Assembly (NCBI RefSeq): GCF_001870465.1
Contig: NZ_MDGK01000044.1
Coordinates: 1 to 64,000 of the forward strand
Direction of reading: 5' to 3'
DNA: 64,000 nt
From: Pseudomonas extremorientalis
GTDB lineage: Bacteria > Pseudomonadota > Gammaproteobacteria > Pseudomonadales > Pseudomonadaceae
The notes under the pieces are model-generated. The model had not been told where the DNA came from. It ran no database searches and was given only the letters and a program-made list of their open reading frames with translations. A program made the translations under genes and the position numbers. Shown here in pieces: positions 36,901 to 44,990 of this stretch (position 1 is its first letter; every line of letters starts with the position of its first letter).

Positions 36901-37797
36901 TTAAACCGGATGGCCGGTTGAAACGGCGTGCTCCCTGGCCAGTTCCAGCCAGGCCAGGGCGGCGGGTGGCAGGTGGGCGCTGGCGCGCCAGGCCAGGGCG
37001 ATGTGCCAGTCGGTGTGGGGTTCGTCCAGGGGGATCAGGGCGATGCCGGGGTGTTGGTGTTTGTGCGCCAGCATGCGTGGCACGAAGGCTACGCCCAGGC
37101 CGGCGGCGACCAGGTCGATGATGAAGTCGATCTGCCCGCTGCGGGCGGTCACCTTGGGGGTGACGCCCTTGCGCTCGCAGGCGGCGAGAATCTTGGCGTT
37201 GAGGGCGAAGCCGGCTTCAAACAGGATGAACGGCGAATCGGCCAGGTCGGTGAAGTCGATACGTTCAAGGCGGGCCAGCGGGTGGCTGATGGGCAGCACC
37301 GCCATCAACGGTTCGTTGCGCACGGGTTGGAAGTCGAAGTCTTCGTCCACCGGCAGCAGCAGCGCAGCCAGGTCGACCTCCCCTGCTTCCAGGCATTCGC
37401 GCAGTTTTTTGCTGCCGTATTCGGTCAGTTCGATGTCGATGTCCGGGTAACGGCTGCGGTAGGTGGCGAACATGGTCGCGAACAGCACGCCGCAACCCAC
37501 CGGCGGCAGGCCGATGCGCAGTACGCCGCGCTTGAGGCCGCACAAATCGTTGATCTCGGCCACCAGGTCATTGCGCTCGGCGAGCAGCACCAGGGCGCGG
37601 CGGTAGGCAATTTCGCCGGCGGCGGTGAGTTCGTTGCGATGCCCCAGGCGATTGAGCAGCGGCGTGCCCAGTTCGTCTTCCAGGGTCTTGACCGCCTTGC
37701 TCACGCTGGATTGAGTCAGGGACACCACCTCGGCAGCCTGGGAAAAACCACCCTGGCGTACCACTTCTACAAAGGCACGCAATGTTCTCAGGTTCAT
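36901..37797 (-). CDS. LysR-family transcriptional regulator
   Basis: 298 residues. The N-terminal helix-turn-helix is clear (MNLRTLRAFVEVVRQGGFSQ, AAEVVSLTQSSVSKAVKTLE), followed by a LysR substrate-binding domain (GVLRIGLPPVG; HPLARLERIDFTDLADSPFIL). It is divergent from lldD with 100 bp between the starts, where a 7-5-7 palindrome lies, so it probably controls lldD. The best-known lldD regulators are GntR-type LldR proteins; a LysR partner is less usual. Confidence 0.9.
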   Translation of the reverse strand: MNLRTLRAFVEVVRQGGFSQAAEVVSLTQSSVSKAVKTLEDELGTPLLNRLGHRNELTAAGEIAYRRALVLLAERNDLVAEINDLCGLKRGVLRIGLPPVGCGVLFATMFATYRSRYPDIDIELTEYGSKKLRECLEAGEVDLAALLLPVDEDFDFQPVRNEPLMAVLPISHPLARLERIDFTDLADSPFILFEAGFALNAKILAACERKGVTPKVTARSGQIDFIIDLVAAGLGVAFVPRMLAHKHQHPGIALIPLDEPHTDWHIALAWRASAHLPPAALAWLELAREHAVSTGHPV

Positions 37798-37826
37798 CAG
37801 TATTCCTTTGGCGACTGGCTGCCAGC

Positions 37827-37845
37827 GATAAAAGTTGTTTTTATC
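37827..37845. promoter_or_regulatory. GATAAAA-N5-TTTTATC palindrome, candidate LysR site
   Basis: A perfect 7-5-7 inverted repeat in the 100-bp gap between the LysR gene and lldD. It contains the T-N11-A type symmetry of LysR boxes and sits 30 bp before the LysR start. The function as operator is inferred. Confidence 0.6.
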
Positions 37846-37897
37846 ATGCCAGAGAATTGCCTATCCTGAAGCCACCTTGCCCGTGGAGCCTCTAAAA

Positions 37898-39028
37898 ATG
37901 ATCATCTCGTCCGCCTCCGACTACCGCGCAGCCGCCAAGCGCAAGCTGCCGCGCTTCCTGTTCGACTACATCGACGGCGGCGCCTACGCCGAGCACACGA
38001 TGCGTGCGAACAGTTCGGACCTGGCCGAGATCAGCCTGCGCCAGCGCATCCTGCGCAATGTAGACAATCTGAGCCTGAAGACCACGGTGTTCGGCCAGGA
38101 ACTCGACATGCCGGTGATCCTCAGCCCGGTCGGCCTGACCGGCATGTATGCGCGGCGCGGTGAAGTGCAGGCAGCCAAGGCGGCGGCGAACAAGGGCATC
38201 CCCTTCTGCCTGTCGACGGTGTCGGTGTGCCCGATTGAAGAAGTGGCGTCGCAAAGCGCGCAAGCGATCTGGTTCCAGTTGTATGTGCTCAAGGACCGCG
38301 GCTTCATGCGCAACGCGCTGGAGCGCGCGCAAGCGGCCGGTGTGACGACGCTGGTATTTACCGTGGACATGCCCACGCCCGGCGCACGGTATCGCGATGC
38401 CCATTCGGGCATGTCCGGCCCGTTCGCCGCACAGCGACGCATGCTGCAAGCCGTCGCCAAGCCGCAATGGGCCTTCGATGTGGGGTTGATGGGCCGTCCC
38501 CATGACCTGGGTAATATCTCCAAATACCTGGGCAAACCCACCCACCTGGAAGACTACATCGGCTGGCTGGCGAACAATTTCGACGCGTCGATCAGCTGGA
38601 AAGACCTGGAGTGGATCCGCGAGTTCTGGAAAGGCCCGATGATCATCAAAGGCATCCTCGACCCCCAGGACGCCAAGGACGCGGTGAGTTTCGGCGCCGA
38701 TGGCATCGTGGTCTCCAATCACGGCGGCCGCCAATTGGACGGCGTGTTGTCCACCGCCAAAGCCTTGCCGCCGATTGCCGATGCAGTGGGCGATGACCTC
38801 ACCGTATTGGTGGATTCCGGCATCCGCTCCGGGCTGGACGTGGTGCGCATGCTCGCCCTGGGTGCCAAGGCGTGCCTGCTGGGACGCGCCACCGCCTACG
38901 CGCTGGCCGCCGATGGCCAGCACGGCGTGGAAAACCTGCTGGACATCTTTGCCAAGGAGATGCGCGTGGCCATGACCCTGACTGGCGTCACGTCCATCGC
39001 GCAGATCGACCGCACCACCCTGGTCTAA
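37898..39028 (+). CDS. lldD: FMN-dependent L-lactate dehydrogenase
   Basis: A 376-residue membrane-associated flavoenzyme oxidising L-lactate to pyruvate and feeding electrons to the respiratory chain. It aligns closely with my memory of E. coli LldD (MIIS.ASDYRAAA start, FLSTVSVCPIEEV-type block, FTVDMPTPGARYRDAHSGMS). The catalytic histidine is residue 275 in VVSNHGGRQLDG. The ATG at 37898 matches the family start; an upstream start would add 21 unlikely residues. The stop codon overlaps the convergent CoA-transferase stop (TAA 39026-39028 and TAG 39027-39025). No lldP permease is adjacent. Confidence 0.95.
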   Translation: MIISSASDYRAAAKRKLPRFLFDYIDGGAYAEHTMRANSSDLAEISLRQRILRNVDNLSLKTTVFGQELDMPVILSPVGLTGMYARRGEVQAAKAAANKGIPFCLSTVSVCPIEEVASQSAQAIWFQLYVLKDRGFMRNALERAQAAGVTTLVFTVDMPTPGARYRDAHSGMSGPFAAQRRMLQAVAKPQWAFDVGLMGRPHDLGNISKYLGKPTHLEDYIGWLANNFDASISWKDLEWIREFWKGPMIIKGILDPQDAKDAVSFGADGIVVSNHGGRQLDGVLSTAKALPPIADAVGDDLTVLVDSGIRSGLDVVRMLALGAKACLLGRATAYALAADGQHGVENLLDIFAKEMRVAMTLTGVTSIAQIDRTTLV

Positions 39029-40257
39029 CCCTGCTGTTCAACGATCCCGCGGGCCTTGAGTCGGGCCAGTTGCTCCGGTGACAAGCCCAACCGCTCGCCG
39101 AGGATGTCGTCGGTGTGCTGCCCCAGCCTCGGCGCCGGCCGCTGGTACTCCACGGGGGTGCCGGACATTTTGATCGGGCTGCCGACCATGGCGAACTCCG
39201 GGTTTTGCGGATGGGGGATCTTCACCATCAGGTTGCGCGCGATCACCTGGGGTTCTTCCAGGGATTGCGCGATGGAGTTGATCGCCCCCACCGGCACCTT
39301 CGAGGCATGGATACACGCCACCCACTCATCGGCACTGCGCCCCAGAAAGTGCGCCGAGAGCAGCGCGACAATCTCTTCGCGATGGGCCACGCGGTCGGCG
39401 TTGCGGCGAAAGCGCGGGTCGTCCGGCAAATGCGCCAGGCCGATGCTCTGGCACAGCGCGACAAACTGGCTGTCGTTGCCACAGGCGATGATGAAGTCGC
39501 GGTCGGCGGCACGGAACACCTGGTAAGGCACGATATTGGCGTGGGCATTGCCATAACGCTGCGGCACCTTGCCCGAGGCCAGGTAGTTCATGCTTTGGTT
39601 GGCCAAGGTCGCGACCTGCACATCCAGCAACGCCATATCAATGTATTGGCCCACGCCGGTGCGCTCACGGCTGAGCAGCGCGGCCTGGATCGCCACGGTG
39701 GAATACAGGCCGGTCATCAGGTCGGAGAACGCCACGCCGACCTTTTGCGGGCCGCCGCCGGGCAAGTCATCGCGCTCGCCGGTGATGCTCATCAGGCCGC
39801 CGATGCCCTGGATGATGAAGTCGTAGCCCGGCTCCTCGGCACGCGGGCCGGTCTGGCCAAAGCCGGTAATAGAGCAATACACCAGGCGCGGGTTGAGCTC
39901 GGCCAGGGTCGCGTAGTCCAGGCCGTAGCGGGCCAGGGAGCCGGCTTTATAGTTCTCGATCAACACATCGGAACTGGCCGCCAGCGCCCGTACCAACTCC
40001 TGGCCTTCGGGGCTGGCGATGTCGATGGCCACGGATAACTTGCCACGGTTGGTCGACTGGTAATACGAAGCCTCGCCGGACGACTCACCGGTGTCGGTCT
40101 TCATCCACGGCGGGCCCCAAGCACGGGTGTCGTCGCCGCTTTTCGGGCGTTCGATCTTGATCACTTCCGCGCCAAGGTCAGCCAACACTTGCCCACACCA
40201 GGGGCCGGCCAACACACGGCTCAGATCCAGCACCCGCAAACCTGTCAATGCACCCAT
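39025..40257 (-). CDS. CaiB/BaiF family III CoA-transferase (second)
   Basis: A 410-residue CoA-transferase of family III with the usual start (GLRVLDLSRVLAGPWCGQVL then ADLGAEVIKIE), an NRGKLSVAIDI block and the catalytic-Asp region (EEPGYDFIIQGIGGLMSITG). It is only moderately similar to the one at 23941. It is third in a minus-strand operon behind enoyl-CoA hydratase and 3-hydroxyacyl-CoA dehydrogenase (26-bp gap). In this setting it probably activates a dicarboxylic acid with succinyl-CoA. Confidence 0.9.
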   Translation of the reverse strand: MGALTGLRVLDLSRVLAGPWCGQVLADLGAEVIKIERPKSGDDTRAWGPPWMKTDTGESSGEASYYQSTNRGKLSVAIDIASPEGQELVRALAASSDVLIENYKAGSLARYGLDYATLAELNPRLVYCSITGFGQTGPRAEEPGYDFIIQGIGGLMSITGERDDLPGGGPQKVGVAFSDLMTGLYSTVAIQAALLSRERTGVGQYIDMALLDVQVATLANQSMNYLASGKVPQRYGNAHANIVPYQVFRAADRDFIIACGNDSQFVALCQSIGLAHLPDDPRFRRNADRVAHREEIVALLSAHFLGRSADEWVACIHASKVPVGAINSIAQSLEEPQVIARNLMVKIPHPQNPEFAMVGSPIKMSGTPVEYQRPAPRLGQHTDDILGERLGLSPEQLARLKARGIVEQQG

Positions 40258-40283
40258 TGTTCTTATCCTGTGAGGTTGGGAAA

Positions 40284-41813
40284 TCAGCCGGCTTTCGGCG
40301 CTTCATGGCGCAGGGAAATACCCAGCAGCGCCCGCCGCCGCAACCACGGGCTGGGGCGGTAGCGCGGGTCGTGGGTGAGCTCGCTCATGCGCTGTAAAAT
40401 CGTGAGCAGGCGTCGTGGCCCGAGGGCATCGCCCCAGGCCAGCGGGCCGTTGGGGTAGCCCAGGCCGAGCTGCACGGCCTGGTCGATATCCTCGACACTG
40501 GCGATGCGCTGCTGGGCAATGTCGCAGGCGAGGTTGACCACCATCGCCAAGGTGCGTTGGGCCACAAAACCAACGCTGTCGCCGATCACCGTGACGCCCA
40601 CGCCATCCGCTGCGAGCAAGGCGTGAGCGGCATCGCGCATCGCCGGGGCCGTCAGCGGGTTTTGCATCAGCGTGCGGTGGCGCGACAGGTCCGTCAGCAC
40701 ATCGATGCACAGCGTGTGCGCCGGGTCGGTATCGAAGTGCACGCACGTGCTGGTGGCATCGCGGCCGTAAGGCGCCAATAGGCATAACGCCTGTGGCGAC
40801 GGTTGCGCAGCGTGTTCCAGATGGGCGCCCAGGTCGATCACCAGGGCACTCAAGCGCTCGTAGTCTTCACTGTTTTCCGTGGCGATCCACACCGGTGGCA
40901 GCGGTTGCACCGTGGGCACCGGCTGGGGTTGCGGGCCGTTGATGAGCTGGCCGTGTTCATACTGATAGAAGCCGTGCCCGGTCTTGCGCCCCAGGCGGCC
41001 GCCCACCAGCATCTGCCGGGTCAGGGGCGACGGTTTGTAGCGGGGCTCCTGGTAGAACTGGTTGTAGATCGACTCCATCACCGGGTGCGACACGTCCAGG
41101 CCGGTGAGGTCCAGCAGCTCCAGCGGCCCCATGCGGAACCCGGCGCCGTCGCGCAGGATACGGTCGATATCGCCGCGCTCGGCGATGCCTTCTTCCAGCA
41201 TCTTCAGGGCTTCGGTGCCGTAGGCCCGGCCGGCGTGGTTGACGATGAAACCAGGCGTGTCCTTGGCGCGCACGCCGCGATGGCCGGTGCGTGCAACCAG
41301 GGCCAGCAATGCCTCACCGACCTTGGGCGCGGTGGCCAGGCCATCGATCACCTCCACCACGCGCATCAACGGCACCGGGTTGAAGAAGTGCAGGCCCGCC
41401 ACACGTCCGGGGTGCCGGCAACCAGTGGCGATGGCCGTGACGGAGAGTGAAGACGTGTTGGTCGCCAGGATGCACGTGGGGCTGACAATACCTTCAAGCT
41501 GTTGCAAGAGGCCGCGTTTGGCGTCGAGGTTTTCCACGATGGCTTCCACCACCAGGTCGCAATCGCGCAGGTCCTCAAGGCGGTCGATCACCTGCAAGTT
41601 GGCCAACGCTGCGTCCACCGCCGCCTGGCTGATCTTGCCCTTGCCCACCAACTTCGCAAATGTACCACCGAGGCTGTCACGGGCCGCTTGCGCAGCGCCG
41701 TCGCGAGCATCGAACAGGCATACCCGAACACCGGCCTGAGCAGCGATTTGCGCAATGCCCGCGCCCATGACACCGGTGCCCACCAGGCCCATCGTGTTGA
41801 TAGCGTCGCTCAT
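40284..41813 (-). CDS. 3-hydroxyacyl-CoA dehydrogenase, PaaH-like
   Basis: A 509-residue NAD-dependent enzyme with a Rossmann start (MGLVGTGVMGAGIAQIAAQA), the catalytic His region (GLHFFNPVPLMRVVEVI), TPGFIVNHAGRAYG, and two helical C-terminal domains, the second with AQRTLAMVVNLACDIAQ and LGLGYPNGPLAWGD. The length of about 505 with a duplicated C-terminal domain fits the PaaH/PaaC 3-hydroxyadipyl-CoA group better than the short 280-residue enzymes. It lies 2 bp after the enoyl-CoA hydratase gene. Confidence 0.9.
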   Translation of the reverse strand: MSDAINTMGLVGTGVMGAGIAQIAAQAGVRVCLFDARDGAAQAARDSLGGTFAKLVGKGKISQAAVDAALANLQVIDRLEDLRDCDLVVEAIVENLDAKRGLLQQLEGIVSPTCILATNTSSLSVTAIATGCRHPGRVAGLHFFNPVPLMRVVEVIDGLATAPKVGEALLALVARTGHRGVRAKDTPGFIVNHAGRAYGTEALKMLEEGIAERGDIDRILRDGAGFRMGPLELLDLTGLDVSHPVMESIYNQFYQEPRYKPSPLTRQMLVGGRLGRKTGHGFYQYEHGQLINGPQPQPVPTVQPLPPVWIATENSEDYERLSALVIDLGAHLEHAAQPSPQALCLLAPYGRDATSTCVHFDTDPAHTLCIDVLTDLSRHRTLMQNPLTAPAMRDAAHALLAADGVGVTVIGDSVGFVAQRTLAMVVNLACDIAQQRIASVEDIDQAVQLGLGYPNGPLAWGDALGPRRLLTILQRMSELTHDPRYRPSPWLRRRALLGISLRHEAPKAG

Positions 41814-41815
41814 GC

Positions 41816-42601
41816 TTATTCCCCCCGGTACTGCGGCGTGCGTTTTTCGAAGAACGCCGCAGCGCCCTCCTTCTGGTCCTTGGAGTCGAACAACAATTGG
41901 AACGCCTTGCGCTCCAGCACCAGGGCGCTTTCCAGCGGCAGGTCGGCACCGGCCAGCATCACCTCCTTGATCTGCTCCACCGCCAACGGCGGCAGCGCGG
42001 CGATCTGCGCGGCCAGTTCCAGGGCGCGGGGCAGTGTCTGATCGTCGCTGACCATCTCGCTGAGCATGCCCATGGCCAGGGCTTCCTTTGCGCTGACCAT
42101 GCAGCCGGTGAGCGCAATGCGCATCGCCTGGAATTTACCCACCGCCCGCACCAGCCGCTGGGTGCCGCCCGCCCCCGGCATCAAGCCCAGCTTGACCTCC
42201 GGCTGGGCAAACCGCGCCGACTCGCCCGCCACGATCAGGTCGCAATGCATCGCCAGCTCACAGCCACCGCCCAGGGCAAAACCATTGACGGCCGCGATCA
42301 CCGGCTTGGGGCAGCGACTGATGGCTTCCCACAGATATTCGGTGTGGCGGCGGTACATATCGATCGCCCCGGCAGCGGCGAACTCCTTGATATCCGCACC
42401 TGCGACGAAGAACTGTTCGCCCCCCGTCAGCACAATGGCACGCACATCCTGACGGCGAGCCAAAGCGCGAAAGTGCTCGGCGAGCGCTTCACGCACCTGG
42501 GTATTCAGGGCGTTCTTGACTTCGGGGCGATGGATACGGACCACGGCCACGCCATTGTCCTGGACGTCGAGGGTCACCACGGGTGGGTTAGCGTTGGTCA
42601 C
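41816..42601 (-). CDS. Enoyl-CoA hydratase, PaaF-like
   Basis: A 261-residue crotonase-fold enzyme hydrating a trans-2-enoyl-CoA. The oxyanion-hole segments FFVAGADIKEF and GFALGGGCELAMHCD are present, as is the second catalytic glutamate in FAQPEVKLGLMPGAGGTQR. It is the first gene of the minus-strand operon (hydratase, dehydrogenase, CoA-transferase). Paired with a PaaH-like dehydrogenase, it may act on 2,3-dehydroadipyl-CoA or a similar dicarboxyl-CoA. Confidence 0.9.
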   Translation of the reverse strand: MTNANPPVVTLDVQDNGVAVVRIHRPEVKNALNTQVREALAEHFRALARRQDVRAIVLTGGEQFFVAGADIKEFAAAGAIDMYRRHTEYLWEAISRCPKPVIAAVNGFALGGGCELAMHCDLIVAGESARFAQPEVKLGLMPGAGGTQRLVRAVGKFQAMRIALTGCMVSAKEALAMGMLSEMVSDDQTLPRALELAAQIAALPPLAVEQIKEVMLAGADLPLESALVLERKAFQLLFDSKDQKEGAAAFFEKRTPQYRGE

Positions 42602-42644
42602 ATTGACTCCTGCTGCACAGTTCTTGTTAGTTGGATTGCACTTG

Positions 42645-42659
42645 TTTCGCTATGCGAAA
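42645..42659. promoter_or_regulatory. TTTCGC-TAT-GCGAAA palindrome, candidate IclR operator
   Basis: A perfect 6-3-6 inverted repeat 44 bp before the hydratase start. The flanking AATA is shared with the second copy at 42805. The divergent IclR gene makes an operator role likely. Confidence 0.6.
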
Positions 42660-42804
42660 TAACATTCCGTATTTATCGATAATCATAAGTATCGTCCCCA
42701 CAGGTGTAAACGTAAAAACCCGAACTCATGCACATACAGTCTTTAACCTGCTGTTTTATTGGGGTTTATCGCATCAAATAATCGCTAGGCAAAAAGTTGC
42801 TTAG

Positions 42805-42819
42805 TTTCGCTGTGCGGAA
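42805..42819. promoter_or_regulatory. TTTCGC-TGT-GCGGAA palindrome, candidate IclR operator
   Basis: Second copy of the 42645 site with one arm mismatch, 44 bp before the IclR start, so the two copies lie at equal distance from the two divergent genes. Confidence 0.6.
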
Positions 42820-42862
42820 TACTATTTTGTTTTGTTGATTTTATAAAAAAATGAGGCTTAAC

Positions 42863-43720
42863 ATGCGCCGTCGAAACCCGGACTCGGACAACAACCAAGT
42901 CCCAGCAGGCAACAACGCCTTCGAGCATTTGTTGATTGACCCGATGCACAACGATGAGGAGGAAGACAAGGACCGCCAGTTCGTCACCGCCCTGGCCCGT
43001 GGCCTGGAACTGCTGCGCTGTTTCACGCCGAGCGAGAGTGTGCTGGGCAACCAGGAACTGGCGCGCAAGACCGGGCTGCCGAAACCGACGATCACCCGCA
43101 TGACCCACACCCTGACCCGCTTGGGTTACCTCAGGCACCTGCCGCAGTCGGGCCGGTACCAGTTGGAGGTGGGCGTGATGGCCTTCGGTTACGCCATGTT
43201 GTCGAACCTGTCGATCCGCGCCGTGGCCCACCCGTTGATGGAGACCATGGCCAAGTACGCCCAGGCGGCCGTCGCGATGGCCACCCGCGACCGCCTCGAC
43301 GCGGTGTACCTGGATGTGGTCCAGGGCGAAGCCAACATGACCATGCGCCGCCAGGTCGGTACACGGTTGCCGTTGCACTTGAGTTCAGCAGGCCGCGCCT
43401 GCCTGGCAGCGATGCCGGAAAACGAGCGGGAGTTCATTCTCGACCACATCCGCCAGCGCCATCTGGAGGACTGGCCGAACATCCGCAAGGGGCTGGAACG
43501 CGCCTTCCGGGACTACACCGATTTCGGCTATTGCATGTCGATCGGTGAGTGGCACCGCGATGTCAACGCCATCGGCGTACCGCTGCGACACGCACAACAC
43601 GGCTTGCTGGCGTTCAACTGTGGCGGACCGAGTTTCCACCTCTCCCGGGAGAAACTCGAAGACGACATCGGCCCCCGCCTCAAGCACATGGTGAACAATA
43701 TCGAGGCCGCCACCCGCTAG
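42863..43720 (+). CDS. IclR-family transcriptional regulator (second)
   Basis: 285 residues. An extended N-terminus of about 40 residues is followed by a winged helix-turn-helix (LGNQELARKTGLPKPTITRM) and an IclR effector domain (RLDAVYLDVVQGEANMTMRR, LHLSSAGRACLAAMPENERE). ATG 42863 is chosen because GAGG lies six bases before it; an ATG at 42851 would overlap that site. It resembles PcaR/PobR/DcaR-type regulators of aromatic and dicarboxylate catabolism in layout. It is divergent from the hydratase operon and upstream of the acyl-CoA dehydrogenase. Confidence 0.9.
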   Translation: MRRRNPDSDNNQVPAGNNAFEHLLIDPMHNDEEEDKDRQFVTALARGLELLRCFTPSESVLGNQELARKTGLPKPTITRMTHTLTRLGYLRHLPQSGRYQLEVGVMAFGYAMLSNLSIRAVAHPLMETMAKYAQAAVAMATRDRLDAVYLDVVQGEANMTMRRQVGTRLPLHLSSAGRACLAAMPENEREFILDHIRQRHLEDWPNIRKGLERAFRDYTDFGYCMSIGEWHRDVNAIGVPLRHAQHGLLAFNCGGPSFHLSREKLEDDIGPRLKHMVNNIEAATR

Positions 43721-43789
43721 CTGGACAGGTGCATGGCCTCGGCAGATTGACGATAACAGGCCCGCCGAACGGGCCGCTGAGGGCTGCAC

Positions 43790-44944
43790 ATGATCCGAGA
43801 CGCACAAACCCTGCATATCCTGGTGGACGCCATTGCGCAGTTCGTCGATGAAGCGCTGATCCCACGGGAAAACGAAGTCGCCGAAACCGATGAAATCCCG
43901 GCGGACATCATCAGCCAATTCCAGGACATGGGCCTGTTCGGCCTGACCATTCCCGAAGCCTACGGCGGCCTGGGCCTGACCATGGAGGAAGAGGTGACCA
44001 TCGCCTTTGAACTGGGGCGCACCTCCCCGGCCTTCCGCTCCTACTTCGGCACCAACAATGGCATCGGCTCCATCGGCATCCTGCTCGACGGCACCGATGC
44101 GCAGAAGGAACATTACCTGCCGTTGCTGGCCAGCGGTGCGCTGCTCAGCTCGTTCTGCCTCACCGAACCCGACTCCGGCTCCGACGCCGCCTCGCTGAAA
44201 ACCACCGCCGTACGCGATGGCGACCACTACGTGATCAACGGCACCAAGCGCTTTATCACCAACGCACCCCACGCCGGGATTTTCACGGTGATGGCGCGCA
44301 CCGACCCGGCGATCCGCGGCTCGGGCGGTATCAGCGCGTTCATCATCGAACGTGACACGCCAGGCCTGTCCCTGGGCAAGCGCGATCACAAGATGGGCCA
44401 GCACGGCGCGCACACCAGCGACGTGATCTTCGACAACGTCCGCGTGCCAGCCAGCCAGTTGATCGGTGGCGTGGAAGGCGTGGGTTTCAAGACCGCCATG
44501 AAGGTCCTCGACAAAGGCCGCCTGCACATCGCCGCCGTCAGCGTGGGCGCCGCCGAGCGCATGCTGGGTGACGCGCTGAACTACGCGATCGAACGCAAGC
44601 AATTCGGCCAGCCGATTGCCGAGTTCCAGCTGATCCAGGCCATGCTCGCCGACAGCAAGGCCGAAATCTATGCGGCGCGCTGCATGGTGCTCGACGCCGC
44701 CCGCAAGCGTGACGAAGGCCGGGACATCGGCACCGAAGCTTCTTGCTCGAAGATGTTCGCCACCGAGATGTGCGGTCGCGTCGCTGACCGCTGTGTGCAG
44801 ATCCATGGCGGCGCCGGCTATATCAGCGAGTACGCCATTGAACGTTTCTACCGGGATGTTCGCCTGTTCCGCCTCTACGAAGGCACCACGCAGATCCAGC
44901 AACTGGTGATTGCCCGCAACATGATTCGCGCGGCGCAACGCTGA
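43790..44944 (+). CDS. Acyl-CoA dehydrogenase
   Basis: A 384-residue FAD enzyme. Family signatures are LLSSFCLTEPDSGSDAASLKT, ITNAPHAGIFTVMARTD, QFGQPIAEFQLIQAMLAD and VQIHGGAGYISEYAIERFYRD, with the catalytic glutamate in RLYEGTTQIQ. It catalyses the first oxidation of an acyl-CoA. The neighbouring CoA-transferase, hydratase and 3-hydroxyacyl-CoA dehydrogenase complete most of a beta-oxidation round. I infer a dicarboxyl-CoA such as adipyl-CoA. Confidence 0.93.
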   Translation: MIRDAQTLHILVDAIAQFVDEALIPRENEVAETDEIPADIISQFQDMGLFGLTIPEAYGGLGLTMEEEVTIAFELGRTSPAFRSYFGTNNGIGSIGILLDGTDAQKEHYLPLLASGALLSSFCLTEPDSGSDAASLKTTAVRDGDHYVINGTKRFITNAPHAGIFTVMARTDPAIRGSGGISAFIIERDTPGLSLGKRDHKMGQHGAHTSDVIFDNVRVPASQLIGGVEGVGFKTAMKVLDKGRLHIAAVSVGAAERMLGDALNYAIERKQFGQPIAEFQLIQAMLADSKAEIYAARCMVLDAARKRDEGRDIGTEASCSKMFATEMCGRVADRCVQIHGGAGYISEYAIERFYRDVRLFRLYEGTTQIQQLVIARNMIRAAQR

Positions 44945-44990
44945 GCACCACCCATACCCAATGCCCTAACAACTACAACAAGGTATCGCT

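Noticed and set aside
43385..44938. Minus-strand open frame of 517 codons
   Set aside because: Antisense to the IclR and acyl-CoA dehydrogenase genes; composition is typical of a shadow frame.
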